Assembly: GCF_017873135.1 (NCBI RefSeq)
Contig: NZ_JAGGJV010000001.1
Coordinates: 124,001-188,000 of the forward strand
From: Rhizobium herbae
Lineage (GTDB): Bacteria; Pseudomonadota; Alphaproteobacteria; Rhizobiales; Rhizobiaceae
Reading direction: 5' to 3'
DNA: 64,000 bases
The first letter of the stretch is position 1, and the number at the start of each line of letters is the position of its first letter. Both the position numbers and the translations under genes were made by a program. Positions 36,730 to 46,280 of this stretch are shown one piece after another. The notes below the pieces were generated by a model. It did not search any database and was not told the origin of the DNA. It was given only the letters and a program-made list of their open reading frames with translations.

Positions 36730-37542
36730 ATGATTGCAGTCACTGCGAAGATCCACCCGCTCTCGGTCATCGAAGACGGGGCGGTGATCGGCGATAACGT
36801 CATTGTCGGACCGTTCTGTCATGTCGGCCCGAAGGTGACGCTCGCAGACAACGTCGAACTGATCAGCCATGTGGTCGTACTCGGACGTACGACGGTCGGC
36901 AAAGGATCGAAGATTTTCCCATCCGCCGTGATCGGCGGCGATTCGCAGAGCGTGCATCACAGTGCCGTCGATACGACGCTGGTGATCGGCGAGAATTGCA
37001 CCATCCGCGAAGGCGTGACGATGAACACCGGTACCGTCGAACACGGCGGCGCGACGATCATCGGAGACAACAATCTCTTCCTCGCTTATGCCCATGTCGC
37101 CCATGACTGCCGCCTCGGCAACAACATCATCCTGTCCAACAACGTCATGCTGGCGGGGCATGTGACGGTCGGCGACCGTGCTATTCTCGGCGGCGGTTCG
37201 GCTGTGCACCAATTTACGCGCATCGGACGCCAGGCCTTCGTCGGTGGACTTTCCGCGGTTGCCTATGACGTCATTCCCTATGGCATGCTCAACGGCAATC
37301 CGGGCTTGCTTGGCGGGCTGAATGTCGTCGGTATGAGCCGTTCCGGTATCGAGAAGCCTGTCATTCATGCCGTGCGGCGTGCCTACAAACAGATTTTCGA
37401 GGGCCCGGAATCGATCCGTGCCAATGCCGCGGCGATCCGTGACGATTACGCCGATTGCCCGCCGGCAGTTGAGATCCTCGATTTCATCGCGGCCGAAAGC
37501 GATCGCGCGCTGTCGTCGCCGACGCGGGGCAGCAAGGGCTGA
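36730..37542 (+). CDS. lpxA: UDP-N-acetylglucosamine acyltransferase
   Basis: This 270-aa hexapeptide-repeat enzyme starts lipid A synthesis by O-acylating UDP-GlcNAc. The catalytic His125 sits in [12 protein letters not shown], the same residue number as in E. coli, and [10 protein letters not shown] is the usual substrate loop. The C-terminal helices ([12 protein letters not shown]) are complete. It lies between fabZ and lpxI. Confidence 0.98.
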   Translation: MIAVTAKIHPLSVIEDGAVIGDNVIVGPFCHVGPKVTLADNVELISHVVVLGRTTVGKGSKIFPSAVIGGDSQSVHHSAVDTTLVIGENCTIREGVTMNTGTVEHGGATIIGDNNLFLAYAHVAHDCRLGNNIILSNNVMLAGHVTVGDRAILGGGSAVHQFTRIGRQAFVGGLSAVAYDVIPYGMLNGNPGLLGGLNVVGMSRSGIEKPVIHAVRRAYKQIFEGPESIRANAAAIRDDYADCPPAVEILDFIAAESDRALSSPTRGSKG

Positions 37543-37547
37543 GGCAG

Positions 37548-38429
37548 ATGCGCTTGGACAGCCGGCCAGAGATCAAAGACCGGCTGGCGATCATCGCTGG
37601 CAGCGGCTTGCTGCCGCTGCATGTTGCTGAAGCCGCACGGATACACGGCGAAAATCCCTTCATCATCGCCCTCGCCAACGAATCGGATCGGGACTGGTCC
37701 GCGTTCGACCATACGACGCTCGGCATCGGCAACTTCAAGGCAATCAGCAGCGTCTTTCGCGAAGCGGGCATCGGCCGCGTGGTCATGTCGGGCGCCGTCC
37801 GCCGCCGTCCGGACTGGCGTGATATCAAGCCGACGCTGAAAAGCCTCGCAAAGGTCCCGAGCGTTCTGCGCACGCTTCTGTCGGGAGGCGACGATGCCGT
37901 TTTGAAAATGGCGATCGAACTCATCGAGACCAATGGTGCGCGGGTGATCGGTGTTCAGGAGATCGTGCCGGAGCTTCTGGCTGATATCGGTACGCTGGGC
38001 GCATTCACGCCGGGGTCGGAAGATCAGGTGGATATCGAAGTCGCTGAAGCCGCTGCCATCGCGCTTGGCCATCTGGATGTCGGGCAGGGCGCTGTCGCCG
38101 TCGGCGGACGCGTCGTCGCCCTGGAGGGACCGGAGGGAACCGACGCGATGCTCGAACGCGTGGCACGGCTGAAGGCCGATGGACGCATTTCCAGCCGCCG
38201 CCGCGGTGTCCTCGTCAAGCTCTGCAAGCCGCAACAGGATTTGCGCGCCGACCTGCCGTCGATTGGCCCCTCAACGATCAGGGGCGCACAGGCAGCCGGG
38301 CTTGCCGGCATCGCGGTCGAGGCTGGCCGCGCGCTGGTTCTCGAGCGAGCCGAGATGATCGCGCTGGCCAACGAGGCCGGTCTTTTCGTCACCGGCGTCG
38401 ATCGTGCCATGTTGCGAGGCCTGCGATGA
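37548..38429 (+). CDS. lpxI: UDP-2,3-diacylglucosamine hydrolase LpxI (DUF1009)
   Basis: The 293-aa protein replaces LpxH in alphaproteobacteria, hydrolysing UDP-2,3-diacylglucosamine to lipid X. It carries LAIIAGSGLLPLHVAEAA at the N-terminus and the DUF1009 C-terminal block DLPSIGPSTIRGAQAAGLAGIAVEAGRALVLER. It lies between lpxA and lpxB with a 4-bp ATGA overlap into lpxB, the normal alphaproteobacterial order. Confidence 0.96.
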   Translation: MRLDSRPEIKDRLAIIAGSGLLPLHVAEAARIHGENPFIIALANESDRDWSAFDHTTLGIGNFKAISSVFREAGIGRVVMSGAVRRRPDWRDIKPTLKSLAKVPSVLRTLLSGGDDAVLKMAIELIETNGARVIGVQEIVPELLADIGTLGAFTPGSEDQVDIEVAEAAAIALGHLDVGQGAVAVGGRVVALEGPEGTDAMLERVARLKADGRISSRRRGVLVKLCKPQQDLRADLPSIGPSTIRGAQAAGLAGIAVEAGRALVLERAEMIALANEAGLFVTGVDRAMLRGLR

Positions 38430-39610
38430 CCGCACGTGGTCTCAAGCTCGCCGTCATCGCCGGTGAAGTTTCCGGCGACCTGCTTGGGGCCGATCTCGTC
38501 AGGTCGCTGCGTCCATTGGTGAACGGCAATCTTTCTCTGGTGGGTGTCGGCGGCGAGGGGCTGGAGGCGGAGGGGCTAACGTCCCTGTTCGACTATTCCG
38601 AGCTTTCGATCATGGGTGTCTCGCAGGTCCTGGCAAGATTGCCGAGGCTCATCCTGCGTATCCGCCAGACGGCCAGCGCCATCGTTGCGGCCGGACCGGA
38701 TATGCTTGTCATCATCGACAGCCCGGATTTCACCCACCGCGTCGCACGGATTGTTCGCAAGGCGTTGCCGGATCTGCCTATCATCAATTACGTCTGCCCG
38801 AGTGTCTGGGCCTGGAAGCCTGAACGCGCAATCAAGATGCTGACGTATGTCGATCACGTGCTTGCGGTGCTACCTTTCGAGCCGGACGTGATGAAGCGCC
38901 TCGGTGGCCCGCCAACCACCTATGTCGGGCACCGGCTGGCAAGCGACGCCAATGTATTGTCCGTCCGCGCGCGCCAGGTGGAGAAATGCGCAGCGGGGGT
39001 AGATACGGAAGCCGCCACATGCCTTCTGCTGCCGGGGTCGCGCGGCAGCGAAATCAGCCGGCTTTTGCCCGCGTTCGGAGAGACTGCGGAGGAATTGCGC
39101 AGCCGTCATCCGCAGATGCGGTTCCTGCTCCCCACCGTGCCAAAGCAGGAAAAGCTCGTCCGGCAAATCACGGCAGCCTGGCCTGTCAAACCGGACATCA
39201 CGGTTGGAGCGGCGGCCAAGTGGCAGGCTTTCGCCGAAGCCGATGCCGCTATTGCCGCATCCGGTACCGTCATTCTGGAGCTCGGGCTGGCCGGTATTCC
39301 CGTCGTCTCGACCTACAAGGCCGACTGGATCATTCGGCTGATGCACAAGCGTATCAAGATCTGGACGGCAGCCATTCCCAATCTCGTGGCGGATTATACC
39401 ATCGTTCCGGAATATCTGAATGAAGCCATCCGCGCCGGTGCGCTGTCGCGCTGGGTGGAGCGTCTGACCGCTGCTACGCCCGAGCGCGAGGCGATGCTTG
39501 CGGGTTTCCGCACCGTCTGGCAGCGCATGGCGACGGAAAGACCTCCGGGCCAGTCCGCAGCTCAAATCGTTCTGGATGTCCTCAATGAAAAAAAGCCCGG
39601 CCATTTCTAA
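38426..39610 (+). CDS. lpxB: Lipid-A-disaccharide synthase
   Basis: This 394-aa GT-B glycosyltransferase joins lipid X and UDP-diacylglucosamine. Visible motifs are LAVIAGEVSGDLLGADL, NYVCPSVWAWKPERA, LLLPGSRGSEISRLLP and ASGTVILELGLAGIPVV. Its last codons and stop lie inside the terminator stem at 39591, so the terminator and the C-terminus KKPGHF share the same bases. Confidence 0.97.
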   Translation: MTARGLKLAVIAGEVSGDLLGADLVRSLRPLVNGNLSLVGVGGEGLEAEGLTSLFDYSELSIMGVSQVLARLPRLILRIRQTASAIVAAGPDMLVIIDSPDFTHRVARIVRKALPDLPIINYVCPSVWAWKPERAIKMLTYVDHVLAVLPFEPDVMKRLGGPPTTYVGHRLASDANVLSVRARQVEKCAAGVDTEAATCLLLPGSRGSEISRLLPAFGETAEELRSRHPQMRFLLPTVPKQEKLVRQITAAWPVKPDITVGAAAKWQAFAEADAAIAASGTVILELGLAGIPVVSTYKADWIIRLMHKRIKIWTAAIPNLVADYTIVPEYLNEAIRAGALSRWVERLTAATPEREAMLAGFRTVWQRMATERPPGQSAAQIVLDVLNEKKPGHF

Positions 39611-39624
39611 TTGACCGGGCTTTT
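39591..39624. terminator. Terminator overlapping the lpxB stop, shared with gltA
   Basis: AAAAGCCCGG (39591-39600) and CCGGGCTTTT (39615-39624) form a 10-bp stem with A and T runs on both sides. The lpxB stop (39608-39610) lies in the loop. The symmetry serves both lpxB and convergent gltA. Confidence 0.88.
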
Positions 39625-39644
39625 CCATTCGTGGGTCCGTAAGC

Positions 39645-40934
39645 TTAGCGCTTGGAAACCGGGACGTAGTCGCGTTCCGGTTCGCCGATGTAAAGCTGGC
39701 GCGGCCGGCCGATACGCTGTTCCGGATCCTCGATCATCTCGTTCCACTGGGCAATCCAGCCGACCGTGCGGGCAAGCGCAAACAGCACCGTGAACATGGT
39801 TGTGGGGAAGCCGAGCGCCTTGAGCGTGATGCCGGAATAGAAGTCGATGTTCGGATAGAGCTTCTTCTCGATGAAGTAGCTGTCCGTCAGCGCGATGCGC
39901 TCGAGTTCCATGGCCACTTCCAGCAGCGGATCGTCCTTGTGGCCGAGTTCTGCCAGCACTTCATGCGTCGTCTTCTGCATGATCTTGGCGCGCGGGTCGT
40001 AGTTCTTGTAGACGCGGTGACCGAAGCCCATCAGGCGGAACGGATCGTTCTTGTCCTTGGCACGTGCGACAAATTCCGGAATGCGGTCGACGGAACCGAT
40101 TTCAGCCAGCATGTTGAGCGCGGCTTCGTTTGCGCCGCCATGGGCGGGACCCCAGAGGCAGGCAATGCCGGCAGCGATACAGGCGAACGGATTTGCACCC
40201 GAAGAGCCGGCGAGACGGACCGTGGATGTCGATGCGTTCTGCTCGTGGTCGGCATGCAGGATGAAGATGCGGTCCATGGCGCGGGCGAGCACGGGATTGA
40301 CCGTATATTCTTCGCAAGGAACGGCAAAACACATGCGCAGGAAGTTCGACGCGTAGTCGAGATCGTTCTTCGGATAAACGAAGGGTTGGCCGATATGATA
40401 CTTGTAGGCCATGGCGGCGAGCGTCGGCATCTTGGCGATCATGCGCAAGCTGGCGACCATGCGCTGATGCGGATCCGTGATGTCCGTGGAGTCGTGATAA
40501 AAGGCCGAGAGGGCACCGACACAGCCGCACATGACGGCCATCGGATGGGCGTCGCGACGGAAGCCGGTGAAGAAGCGGGACATCTGCTCATGCACCATCG
40601 TGTGATGGGTGACGCGATAGTCGAAGTCGATCTTCTGGGCCTTGGTCGGCAGTTCGCCGTACAGCAGTAGGTAGCAGACTTCGAGGAAGTCGCCATGCTC
40701 GGCCAATTGCTCGATCGGATAGCCGCGATGCAGGAGGATGCCCTGGTCCCCGTCGATATAGGTGATCTTGGATTCACACGATGCTGTCGAGGTGAAGCCG
40801 GGGTCGTAGGTAAACTGGCCGGTCTGCTTGTAGAGGGTGCCGATATCGACCACATCCGGACCGATCGACCCCGATCGCACCGGCAATTCCACCGTTTTAT
40901 CATCGACGGTTACGACTGCGCTTTTTCCTGTCAT
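39645..40934 (-). CDS. gltA: Citrate synthase
   Basis: The 429-aa type II citrate synthase condenses oxaloacetate and acetyl-CoA. It contains the active-site His segments [13 protein letters not shown] and [15 protein letters not shown] and the Asp-bearing PNIDFYSGI. The ATG at 40934 has GGAGGATCC upstream; a longer frame to 40964 is unlikely. It is convergent with the lipid A genes and shares their terminator. Confidence 0.97.
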   Translation of the reverse strand: MTGKSAVVTVDDKTVELPVRSGSIGPDVVDIGTLYKQTGQFTYDPGFTSTASCESKITYIDGDQGILLHRGYPIEQLAEHGDFLEVCYLLLYGELPTKAQKIDFDYRVTHHTMVHEQMSRFFTGFRRDAHPMAVMCGCVGALSAFYHDSTDITDPHQRMVASLRMIAKMPTLAAMAYKYHIGQPFVYPKNDLDYASNFLRMCFAVPCEEYTVNPVLARAMDRIFILHADHEQNASTSTVRLAGSSGANPFACIAAGIACLWGPAHGGANEAALNMLAEIGSVDRIPEFVARAKDKNDPFRLMGFGHRVYKNYDPRAKIMQKTTHEVLAELGHKDDPLLEVAMELERIALTDSYFIEKKLYPNIDFYSGITLKALGFPTTMFTVLFALARTVGWIAQWNEMIEDPEQRIGRPRQLYIGEPERDYVPVSKR

Positions 40935-41236
40935 GGGGATCCTCCGTTTGCAGCAAATTGGCACACAATTATGCCGCAGATATTAACGCCAACCATGTGC
41001 TACCCGATTTAGTCACGGCTGCCAAGTTGAACCAAAGGCAAATTGTGCGATGCAAAAATAGGCATATGGCAACGCAATAATTGCATGTTCCGCCCGTATG
41101 TCCAATGACATAATCGCTGACGCGCAAGTCGCTTGTCGCCAGCCGAAAAACTCTTGCCGCTTTTTTAGGCATCAATCTCGTCGGTTGCATTTTGTTCTTT
41201 CCGGTTGCAGACTGCGGGCGGGCAAGAGCGGACGGA
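40935..41236. promoter_or_regulatory. Divergent region gltA / comEC
   Basis: This 302-bp gap serves two divergent genes. It is A/T-rich around 40970-41090 and contains an 11-bp palindrome GCAAT-A-ATTGC at 41074-41084. I found no convincing promoter hexamers and no coding sequence. Confidence 0.4.
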
Positions 41237-43735
41237 ATGGCATCCATGAGTGAGGGGCGAGACCCGGGATTGGCGTCACGCACGCGATTTCGCGGCATGC
41301 TTCCCGATGCCTTTCACACCCTGACGCAAGTCCCTGAAGCCACTGAAAAACTGCCGGAAAACCTTACACGGGCACCATATTTCGCTGGTCTCCCATCAAT
41401 TCGCAAGGGGCTGCGAGCGGTTCCCTGGCGTGTTGGGCTCCAGCGAGCCGTGGCGGAGGAGCAAGCCTTCGGTCATGCCTTTCTGTTCGCGCCGGTGTTC
41501 CTCGGCCTGGGCTCGCTTGTGTGGTTTTCGCTCGCTGAGACGCCAGGCGTTCTCAAACTTGCACTGCTGATGTGCGTTTTTGGCATGGCAGCTTTTTTGC
41601 TCCGGCATTCGGCCGGTGTCTGGCGCATCATCACGCTTATCGCCGCATTGTTTACCGCAGGCATGGTGCTTGCTGCCGTGGAAACGGCGCGCATGGACAC
41701 GGTGTTGCTCGATACGCCGGTGACGACAATGGTTCGCGGCACGGTCACGGCGCGGGAAACCACGGACCGGGGATACTGGCGCTACACCGTCGCAGTGGCA
41801 CAGACCGTGGATCCGGTATTGAAGCGCCCGCCCGCAACCGTCACGCTTCTTTCCCGCAGCCGCGAAAGGCCGGTCGAAATCGGCGCGGGGATCGAGGGCA
41901 GGGCGCGGTTATCGCCGCCCTCCGGCGCTGCCCTTCCCGGTCTCAACGATTTCGCCTTCGACAGCTATTTCAAGGGTATCGGTGCCGTCGGCTATTTCTA
42001 CGGAAAGCCGGAAGCTGTTGCGGCTCCGGAAGACGGCGCTAAAAGCATGATCGCAGAATGGCGCGCTCGCACGGGGGAAACCATTGCCCGATGGCGCGAG
42101 GCGGTTGGAGCGCGCATTCGCGGCACGATCGGCGGTGATGCAGGCGCGATCGCTGCGGCGCTGGTGACGGCGGAGGAGCGCGCCATCAGCCGGCCGACGA
42201 TCGAGGCGCTGCGCGAAGCCGGGCTTGCGCATGTACTGGCGATCTCCGGGCTGAACATGGTTCTGGCCGCCGGAACCTTCCTGATCGGCGCCCGGACACT
42301 TCTCAGTCTTGTTCCGGGGCTGGCGCATCGGTTTCCGATCAAGAAACTTGCCGCCGCCGGTGCGCTGATCATGGTGTTCTCCTATATCCTCATCTCCGGT
42401 GGCGCGGTTTCGGCGGTGCGGTCCTGGATCATGATCTCCATCATGCTTGTCGCCGTGTTCTTCGACAGGCCGTCGATCAGCCTGCGCAATGTGGCGCTCT
42501 CTGCCCTGATCATTCTCGTGATCACGCCGTCCGCCGTGACGGGGCCGGGTTTCCAGATGTCGTTTGCCGCGACATTGGCGCTGGTCGCCGGCTATGCCCA
42601 TTGGCGCGAGCGGCCGGGCCGTGACGTGTCGCCGGCCAGCCCCAAAACCGGGCCGCTAAAAGCTGTCGGCGGGTTTTTTGCCGGTTTGCTGCTCAGTTCC
42701 TTCATCGGCGGCATGTCGACGATGATTTATTCGGCGGGGCATTTCCACAGGCTCGCCGCCTATGGGCTTGTCGGCAATGTGCTGGCCATGCCGGTCATCA
42801 GCATCTTCGTCATGCCGTTCGCTTTGCTCGCAATGCTGTTGATGCCCTTCGGCCTCGATCGTTATCCGCTGCTGGTCATGGGGCAGGGGCTGGACTGGAT
42901 GATCTCGATCGCCACGATGGTATCCTCCTGGGGTGGCGAGGTGACGACCGGCCGGATTCCGGACCATGCCTTCATGCTCATAGCCGCCGGTGGCGTTCTC
43001 GCCTGCCTGTTTCGAACCTGGCTTGCCGCGTCCGGTCTCGCCGTCATCGCCGCCGGCCTTCTCGTGGGGTGGAGCAGCGCCGCGCCACGGCCGGATATCG
43101 TCGTCGCCGAAGATGGGCGTCTGGTCGCGATGCTCGAACAGGATGGGGCCGCCATCAATCGCAGCAAGCCGCCGGATTTCGTCTTTTCCCAATGGCAGCG
43201 GGCGTTGCGCCTGAAGGATCACTACAAGCCGTCGCAGCGGGATGACCTGGCGATCAAGGGTGCTGAAGTTCCGATCTTAGACAAGCGAGAGACCGGCGAC
43301 ACGCGTAGGAACAAACCGCCGATCGACAAGGAAGCGGCCCGCTCCGCCATCCGGCGGCTTGTGGCCGAGGCAGCGCCCGGCCGTTTTGCCTGCGTGCCAA
43401 AGCAATGGTGTGCCGCGACGACGCGGCAGGGATGGCGCGTCGTCACCGTTGAAGACCCGCGCTTTGTCGGCATTGCCTGCGACGAGGCGGACATCGTCGT
43501 GACACCGGTCAACGTGCGGTTCCGGACCTGCCGCTCGCGCGCGCTGTTGCTGAGCGGCCGGAGTTTGCGGCGCACGGGTGCCGTCGAGATTTATGGCATA
43601 TCCTCCGGCAAGCAGGCGGAAAAGGCCGGGATGCAACTGATTTTTGCGCTGGAGCAGTTGCAACGGCCCTGGGCGCGGCACAGGATCTATGACTGGCGGA
43701 CCGGACAGTTCGACGCGCGCGAACCGGGCGAATGA
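41237..43735 (+). CDS. ComEC/Rec2-family membrane protein
   Basis: The product of about 832 aa has an N-terminal region with DUF4131-like spans, then the competence core: ALVTAEERAISRPTIEALREAGLAHVLAISGLNM followed by many membrane helices (about 310-610). ComEC forms the DNA uptake channel in transformable bacteria. The C-terminal part (about 620-830) keeps the position of the metallo-beta-lactamase domain, but no HxHxDH motif is visible, so nuclease function is doubtful. The start is uncertain: ATG at 41237 (after GACGGA), ATG at 41246 or TTG at 41192. Confidence 0.85.
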   Translation: MASMSEGRDPGLASRTRFRGMLPDAFHTLTQVPEATEKLPENLTRAPYFAGLPSIRKGLRAVPWRVGLQRAVAEEQAFGHAFLFAPVFLGLGSLVWFSLAETPGVLKLALLMCVFGMAAFLLRHSAGVWRIITLIAALFTAGMVLAAVETARMDTVLLDTPVTTMVRGTVTARETTDRGYWRYTVAVAQTVDPVLKRPPATVTLLSRSRERPVEIGAGIEGRARLSPPSGAALPGLNDFAFDSYFKGIGAVGYFYGKPEAVAAPEDGAKSMIAEWRARTGETIARWREAVGARIRGTIGGDAGAIAAALVTAEERAISRPTIEALREAGLAHVLAISGLNMVLAAGTFLIGARTLLSLVPGLAHRFPIKKLAAAGALIMVFSYILISGGAVSAVRSWIMISIMLVAVFFDRPSISLRNVALSALIILVITPSAVTGPGFQMSFAATLALVAGYAHWRERPGRDVSPASPKTGPLKAVGGFFAGLLLSSFIGGMSTMIYSAGHFHRLAAYGLVGNVLAMPVISIFVMPFALLAMLLMPFGLDRYPLLVMGQGLDWMISIATMVSSWGGEVTTGRIPDHAFMLIAAGGVLACLFRTWLAASGLAVIAAGLLVGWSSAAPRPDIVVAEDGRLVAMLEQDGAAINRSKPPDFVFSQWQRALRLKDHYKPSQRDDLAIKGAEVPILDKRETGDTRRNKPPIDKEAARSAIRRLVAEAAPGRFACVPKQWCAATTRQGWRVVTVEDPRFVGIACDEADIVVTPVNVRFRTCRSRALLLSGRSLRRTGAVEIYGISSGKQAEKAGMQLIFALEQLQRPWARHRIYDWRTGQFDAREPGE

Positions 43736-43963
43736 AGCGGGTGCCAAGGGGAAAGATATGAACCGCGCAATGCCAATTCCGGTCGACCTGTTTATTCTTG
43801 ATTAAAGCACTCCACAAATCCTTGTCTTTCGGCCATAGTATGTCATATGAAGCCGCGATTGACGCAGGCGCGTTCGGTGCCGGCTGTCAAATGAAGGATT
43901 TGCGCGTTCCCGCCACTCCGTCCTCCCAGGGGGCGGCGGACGATTACAAGGTAAGGACAGGTC

Positions 43964-44977
43964 ATGCCGAACCGGGCAATGCCGAAATGGATGATGCTTG
44001 CGGCCGTGCTGCTGGCGTTCTCGAATGCCGGAGCGCTTCGCGCGCAGGAAACCCCGGCTGCGGCCACCAGTGAAACGAAACAGCCCGTTCAGACCGCCCC
44101 CGAAGGCGGCGCATTGCCGTCAACGGCAGCGAATGACGCCACCCCAGTCGCGCCCGCAGGCGAAGCGACGCAGGCAGTGCCGGCGGATGCTGCTGTTGAG
44201 AGCAACGCGGAGACCGCAGCACCCAATCCGGTATTGCCGCACGACCTCTCGCCGCTTGGCATGTTCATGGCCGCCGACATCGTCGTCAAAGGCGTCATGA
44301 GTGCCCTGGCACTGGCGTCGGTGGCGACCTGGGCAATCCTGCTTGCCAAGTCTTTCGAGGTTGCTGCCGCCAAGAGCAGTGCCAAGCGGGCGGTGCGGGC
44401 CTTGTCCGATGCGGTGGTCCTGCGGGACGTTCGCGAGACATTGACCGCCAGGAAAGGCCCGGCAGTGCAGATGATTGCGGCCGCAAGCGACGAATTGTCG
44501 AAATCGGAAGCGATCCTCGATCTCGTCTCGACGCAAGGCGTCAAGGAGCGGGTGGCATCGCAACTGTCCCGCATCGAGGCCGGGGCCGGCAAGCGCATTG
44601 CCGGCGGTACCGGTATTCTCGCGACGATCGGCTCGATTTCGCCGTTCGTCGGACTGTTCGGCACTGTCTGGGGCATCATGAATTCGTTTATCGGCATCAG
44701 CCAGGCGCAGACGACAAATCTTGCGATCGTCGCCCCCGGTATCGCCGAAGCGCTGCTGGCAACGGCCATCGGCCTGGTGGCCGCCATTCCGGCCGTCGTC
44801 ATCTACAACTACTTCGCCCGCTCGATCAGCGGCTATCGCCTGATCCTTGCCGATGCCTCGGCTGCGGTCGAGCGGCTCGTCAGCCGTGATCTCGACTTCC
44901 GCCAGGCGCGTCGTCTCGCGCCGCGCAAGGCCGAGAGCCATGCGCATTCGGAAGCCGGCATCGCGCGGATCGGATAA
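43964..44977 (+). CDS. exbB: TonB-system energiser ExbB
   Basis: The 337-aa MotA/TolQ/ExbB-family proton-channel protein has a signal-like N-terminus (WMMLAAVLLAFSNAGALRA), an Ala/Pro/Glu-rich stretch (about 28-90) and three membrane segments near 103-128, 205-232 and 243-270. The conserved block GSISPFVGLFGTVWGIMNSF identifies the family. The long N-terminal extension is the TonB-associated ExbB type rather than TolQ. It lies four bases before exbD. No tonB follows in the window, so TonB must be encoded elsewhere. Confidence 0.93.
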   Translation: MPNRAMPKWMMLAAVLLAFSNAGALRAQETPAAATSETKQPVQTAPEGGALPSTAANDATPVAPAGEATQAVPADAAVESNAETAAPNPVLPHDLSPLGMFMAADIVVKGVMSALALASVATWAILLAKSFEVAAAKSSAKRAVRALSDAVVLRDVRETLTARKGPAVQMIAAASDELSKSEAILDLVSTQGVKERVASQLSRIEAGAGKRIAGGTGILATIGSISPFVGLFGTVWGIMNSFIGISQAQTTNLAIVAPGIAEALLATAIGLVAAIPAVVIYNYFARSISGYRLILADASAAVERLVSRDLDFRQARRLAPRKAESHAHSEAGIARIG

Positions 44978-44981
44978 GACC

Positions 44982-45407
44982 ATGGCCAGCAAGATCAGCG
45001 AAGGCGGCGGCGACCTCGAGGAAAACAGCGAGATCAATGTCACACCGTTCATCGACGTCATGCTCGTTCTGTTGATCATCTTCATGGTGGCGGCACCGCT
45101 TGCCACCGTCGATATGAAGGTCGACCTGCCGCAATCGGCGGCAACTCCGGTCAAACGCGATGACAAGCCGGTTTTCGTGACCCTGAAAGCCGATCTTTCC
45201 CTGGCGCTGGGCAACGAAGAAACAGGGCGCGACACCTTCGTTGCGGAACTCAACCGCATGACCGAGGGCAATACACAGACACGCATCCTTCTGCGCGCCG
45301 ACAAGGCCGTCGACTACGGTGAGCTGATGACGGTCATGAACCTCATCCAGAGGGCAGGCTATACGAAAATCGGGCTTGTCGGCCTGGAAGCTGCGCCTGC
45401 CGGCTGA
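44982..45407 (+). CDS. exbD: TonB-system energiser ExbD
   Basis: The 141-aa protein has a short cytoplasmic start, one membrane helix (INVTPFIDVMLVLLIIFMV) holding the proton-carrying Asp, and a periplasmic domain ending GYTKIGLVGLE. The ATG at 44982 lies just after the exbB stop; a longer frame from 44847 overlaps exbB and is rejected. It works with ExbB to energise TonB-dependent iron or nutrient uptake. Confidence 0.94.
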   Translation: MASKISEGGGDLEENSEINVTPFIDVMLVLLIIFMVAAPLATVDMKVDLPQSAATPVKRDDKPVFVTLKADLSLALGNEETGRDTFVAELNRMTEGNTQTRILLRADKAVDYGELMTVMNLIQRAGYTKIGLVGLEAAPAG

Positions 45408-45421
45408 GGCAGGCGGCTTCG

Positions 45422-46009
45422 TTAGAACTTGTAGCCGACGGCCAGACCCGCATGGCTCAGGCCATCGTTCGGCCCGTCGCAGAGACTGGCGTGCGACGAA
45501 TGGTCCGCGGTTGCCAGAATCTGCCAATTGTCCGTCACGCGATAACCCACCGCGATCTGTTCGCGAAACAGCAGGCGGCAGCCGAGGTCCGGCCCGCTTG
45601 CTTCGTGGCGGTCCAGATTGCCATTGTGAACGGTACCACCAAGGCCCAGTTCCACGAAGAAGCGGTCGGTGATATCGGCAGTCCAGCTGATGCCGCCATA
45701 GATCTGGTCGACCCCGTCGCCTGTGCCGACCGAGGCACCAAGGTAAATCCTCGGCTCAAGGATGGACTGCTGCCATGTTGCTGCCTTGCCGCTCGACAGC
45801 GGATCGAAAAAGATCGTGGCGGACGGAAAGATGCCTGATTCGTGTGTGTCGCCGGCACTGATGGACGCACTTGTTCCGAAACGGAGTTCATCGAAAATCG
45901 TTTCCGCGGCCACTGCGCTCTGATGCCACGAGATAGAAAAGAACAGGGCGATCGAAAGAAGCCCAACCCGGGTGGCGGACTGACGTGGCTGTTTAAAACG
46001 CACTGGCAC
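45422..46009 (-). CDS. Acyloxyacyl hydrolase / PagL-like outer-membrane protein
   Basis: The 195-aa precursor has a signal peptide (cleaved near AVA, about residue 34) and an eight-strand barrel pattern with aromatic strand ends, finishing LSHAGLAVGYKF. The segment ADHSSHASLC matches the His-x-Ser catalytic pair of lipid A 3-O-deacylase PagL, but the acidic third residue is not evident at the expected spacing. If active it would remove an acyl chain from lipid A at the outer membrane. It is convergent with exbD with a 14-bp gap. Confidence 0.75.
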   Translation of the reverse strand: MPVRFKQPRQSATRVGLLSIALFFSISWHQSAVAAETIFDELRFGTSASISAGDTHESGIFPSATIFFDPLSSGKAATWQQSILEPRIYLGASVGTGDGVDQIYGGISWTADITDRFFVELGLGGTVHNGNLDRHEASGPDLGCRLLFREQIAVGYRVTDNWQILATADHSSHASLCDGPNDGLSHAGLAVGYKF

Positions 46010-46280
46010 TTTTCTACACCTCTCGACCCGGCGATTCGGTTGTGATGCGTAATGGATATTAGGCCCATATTTTCTCTCGCCGGAAAGTCAGAATATATCT
46101 CCCGGCTTTTGCGAAGCTTGCTTTTTTGCAAGAACTGCATTCCATAGCTTGAAACGGCGGGTGCGCGGATTTATGAGCTTGGCCATGCCCGGTCGGCTGA
46201 AGCGCCACCGGTTGTTTTATCTGCGCAAGCCAAAAGCGCGCAAACGCCGGAACACGATCCGGACTACGAGGGCAGGCAAG

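Noticed and set aside
41192-41208. LexA-type box (GTTC-N7-GTTC) near the comEC start
   Set aside because: GTTCTTTCCGGTTG has the wrong spacing and an imperfect second half-site.
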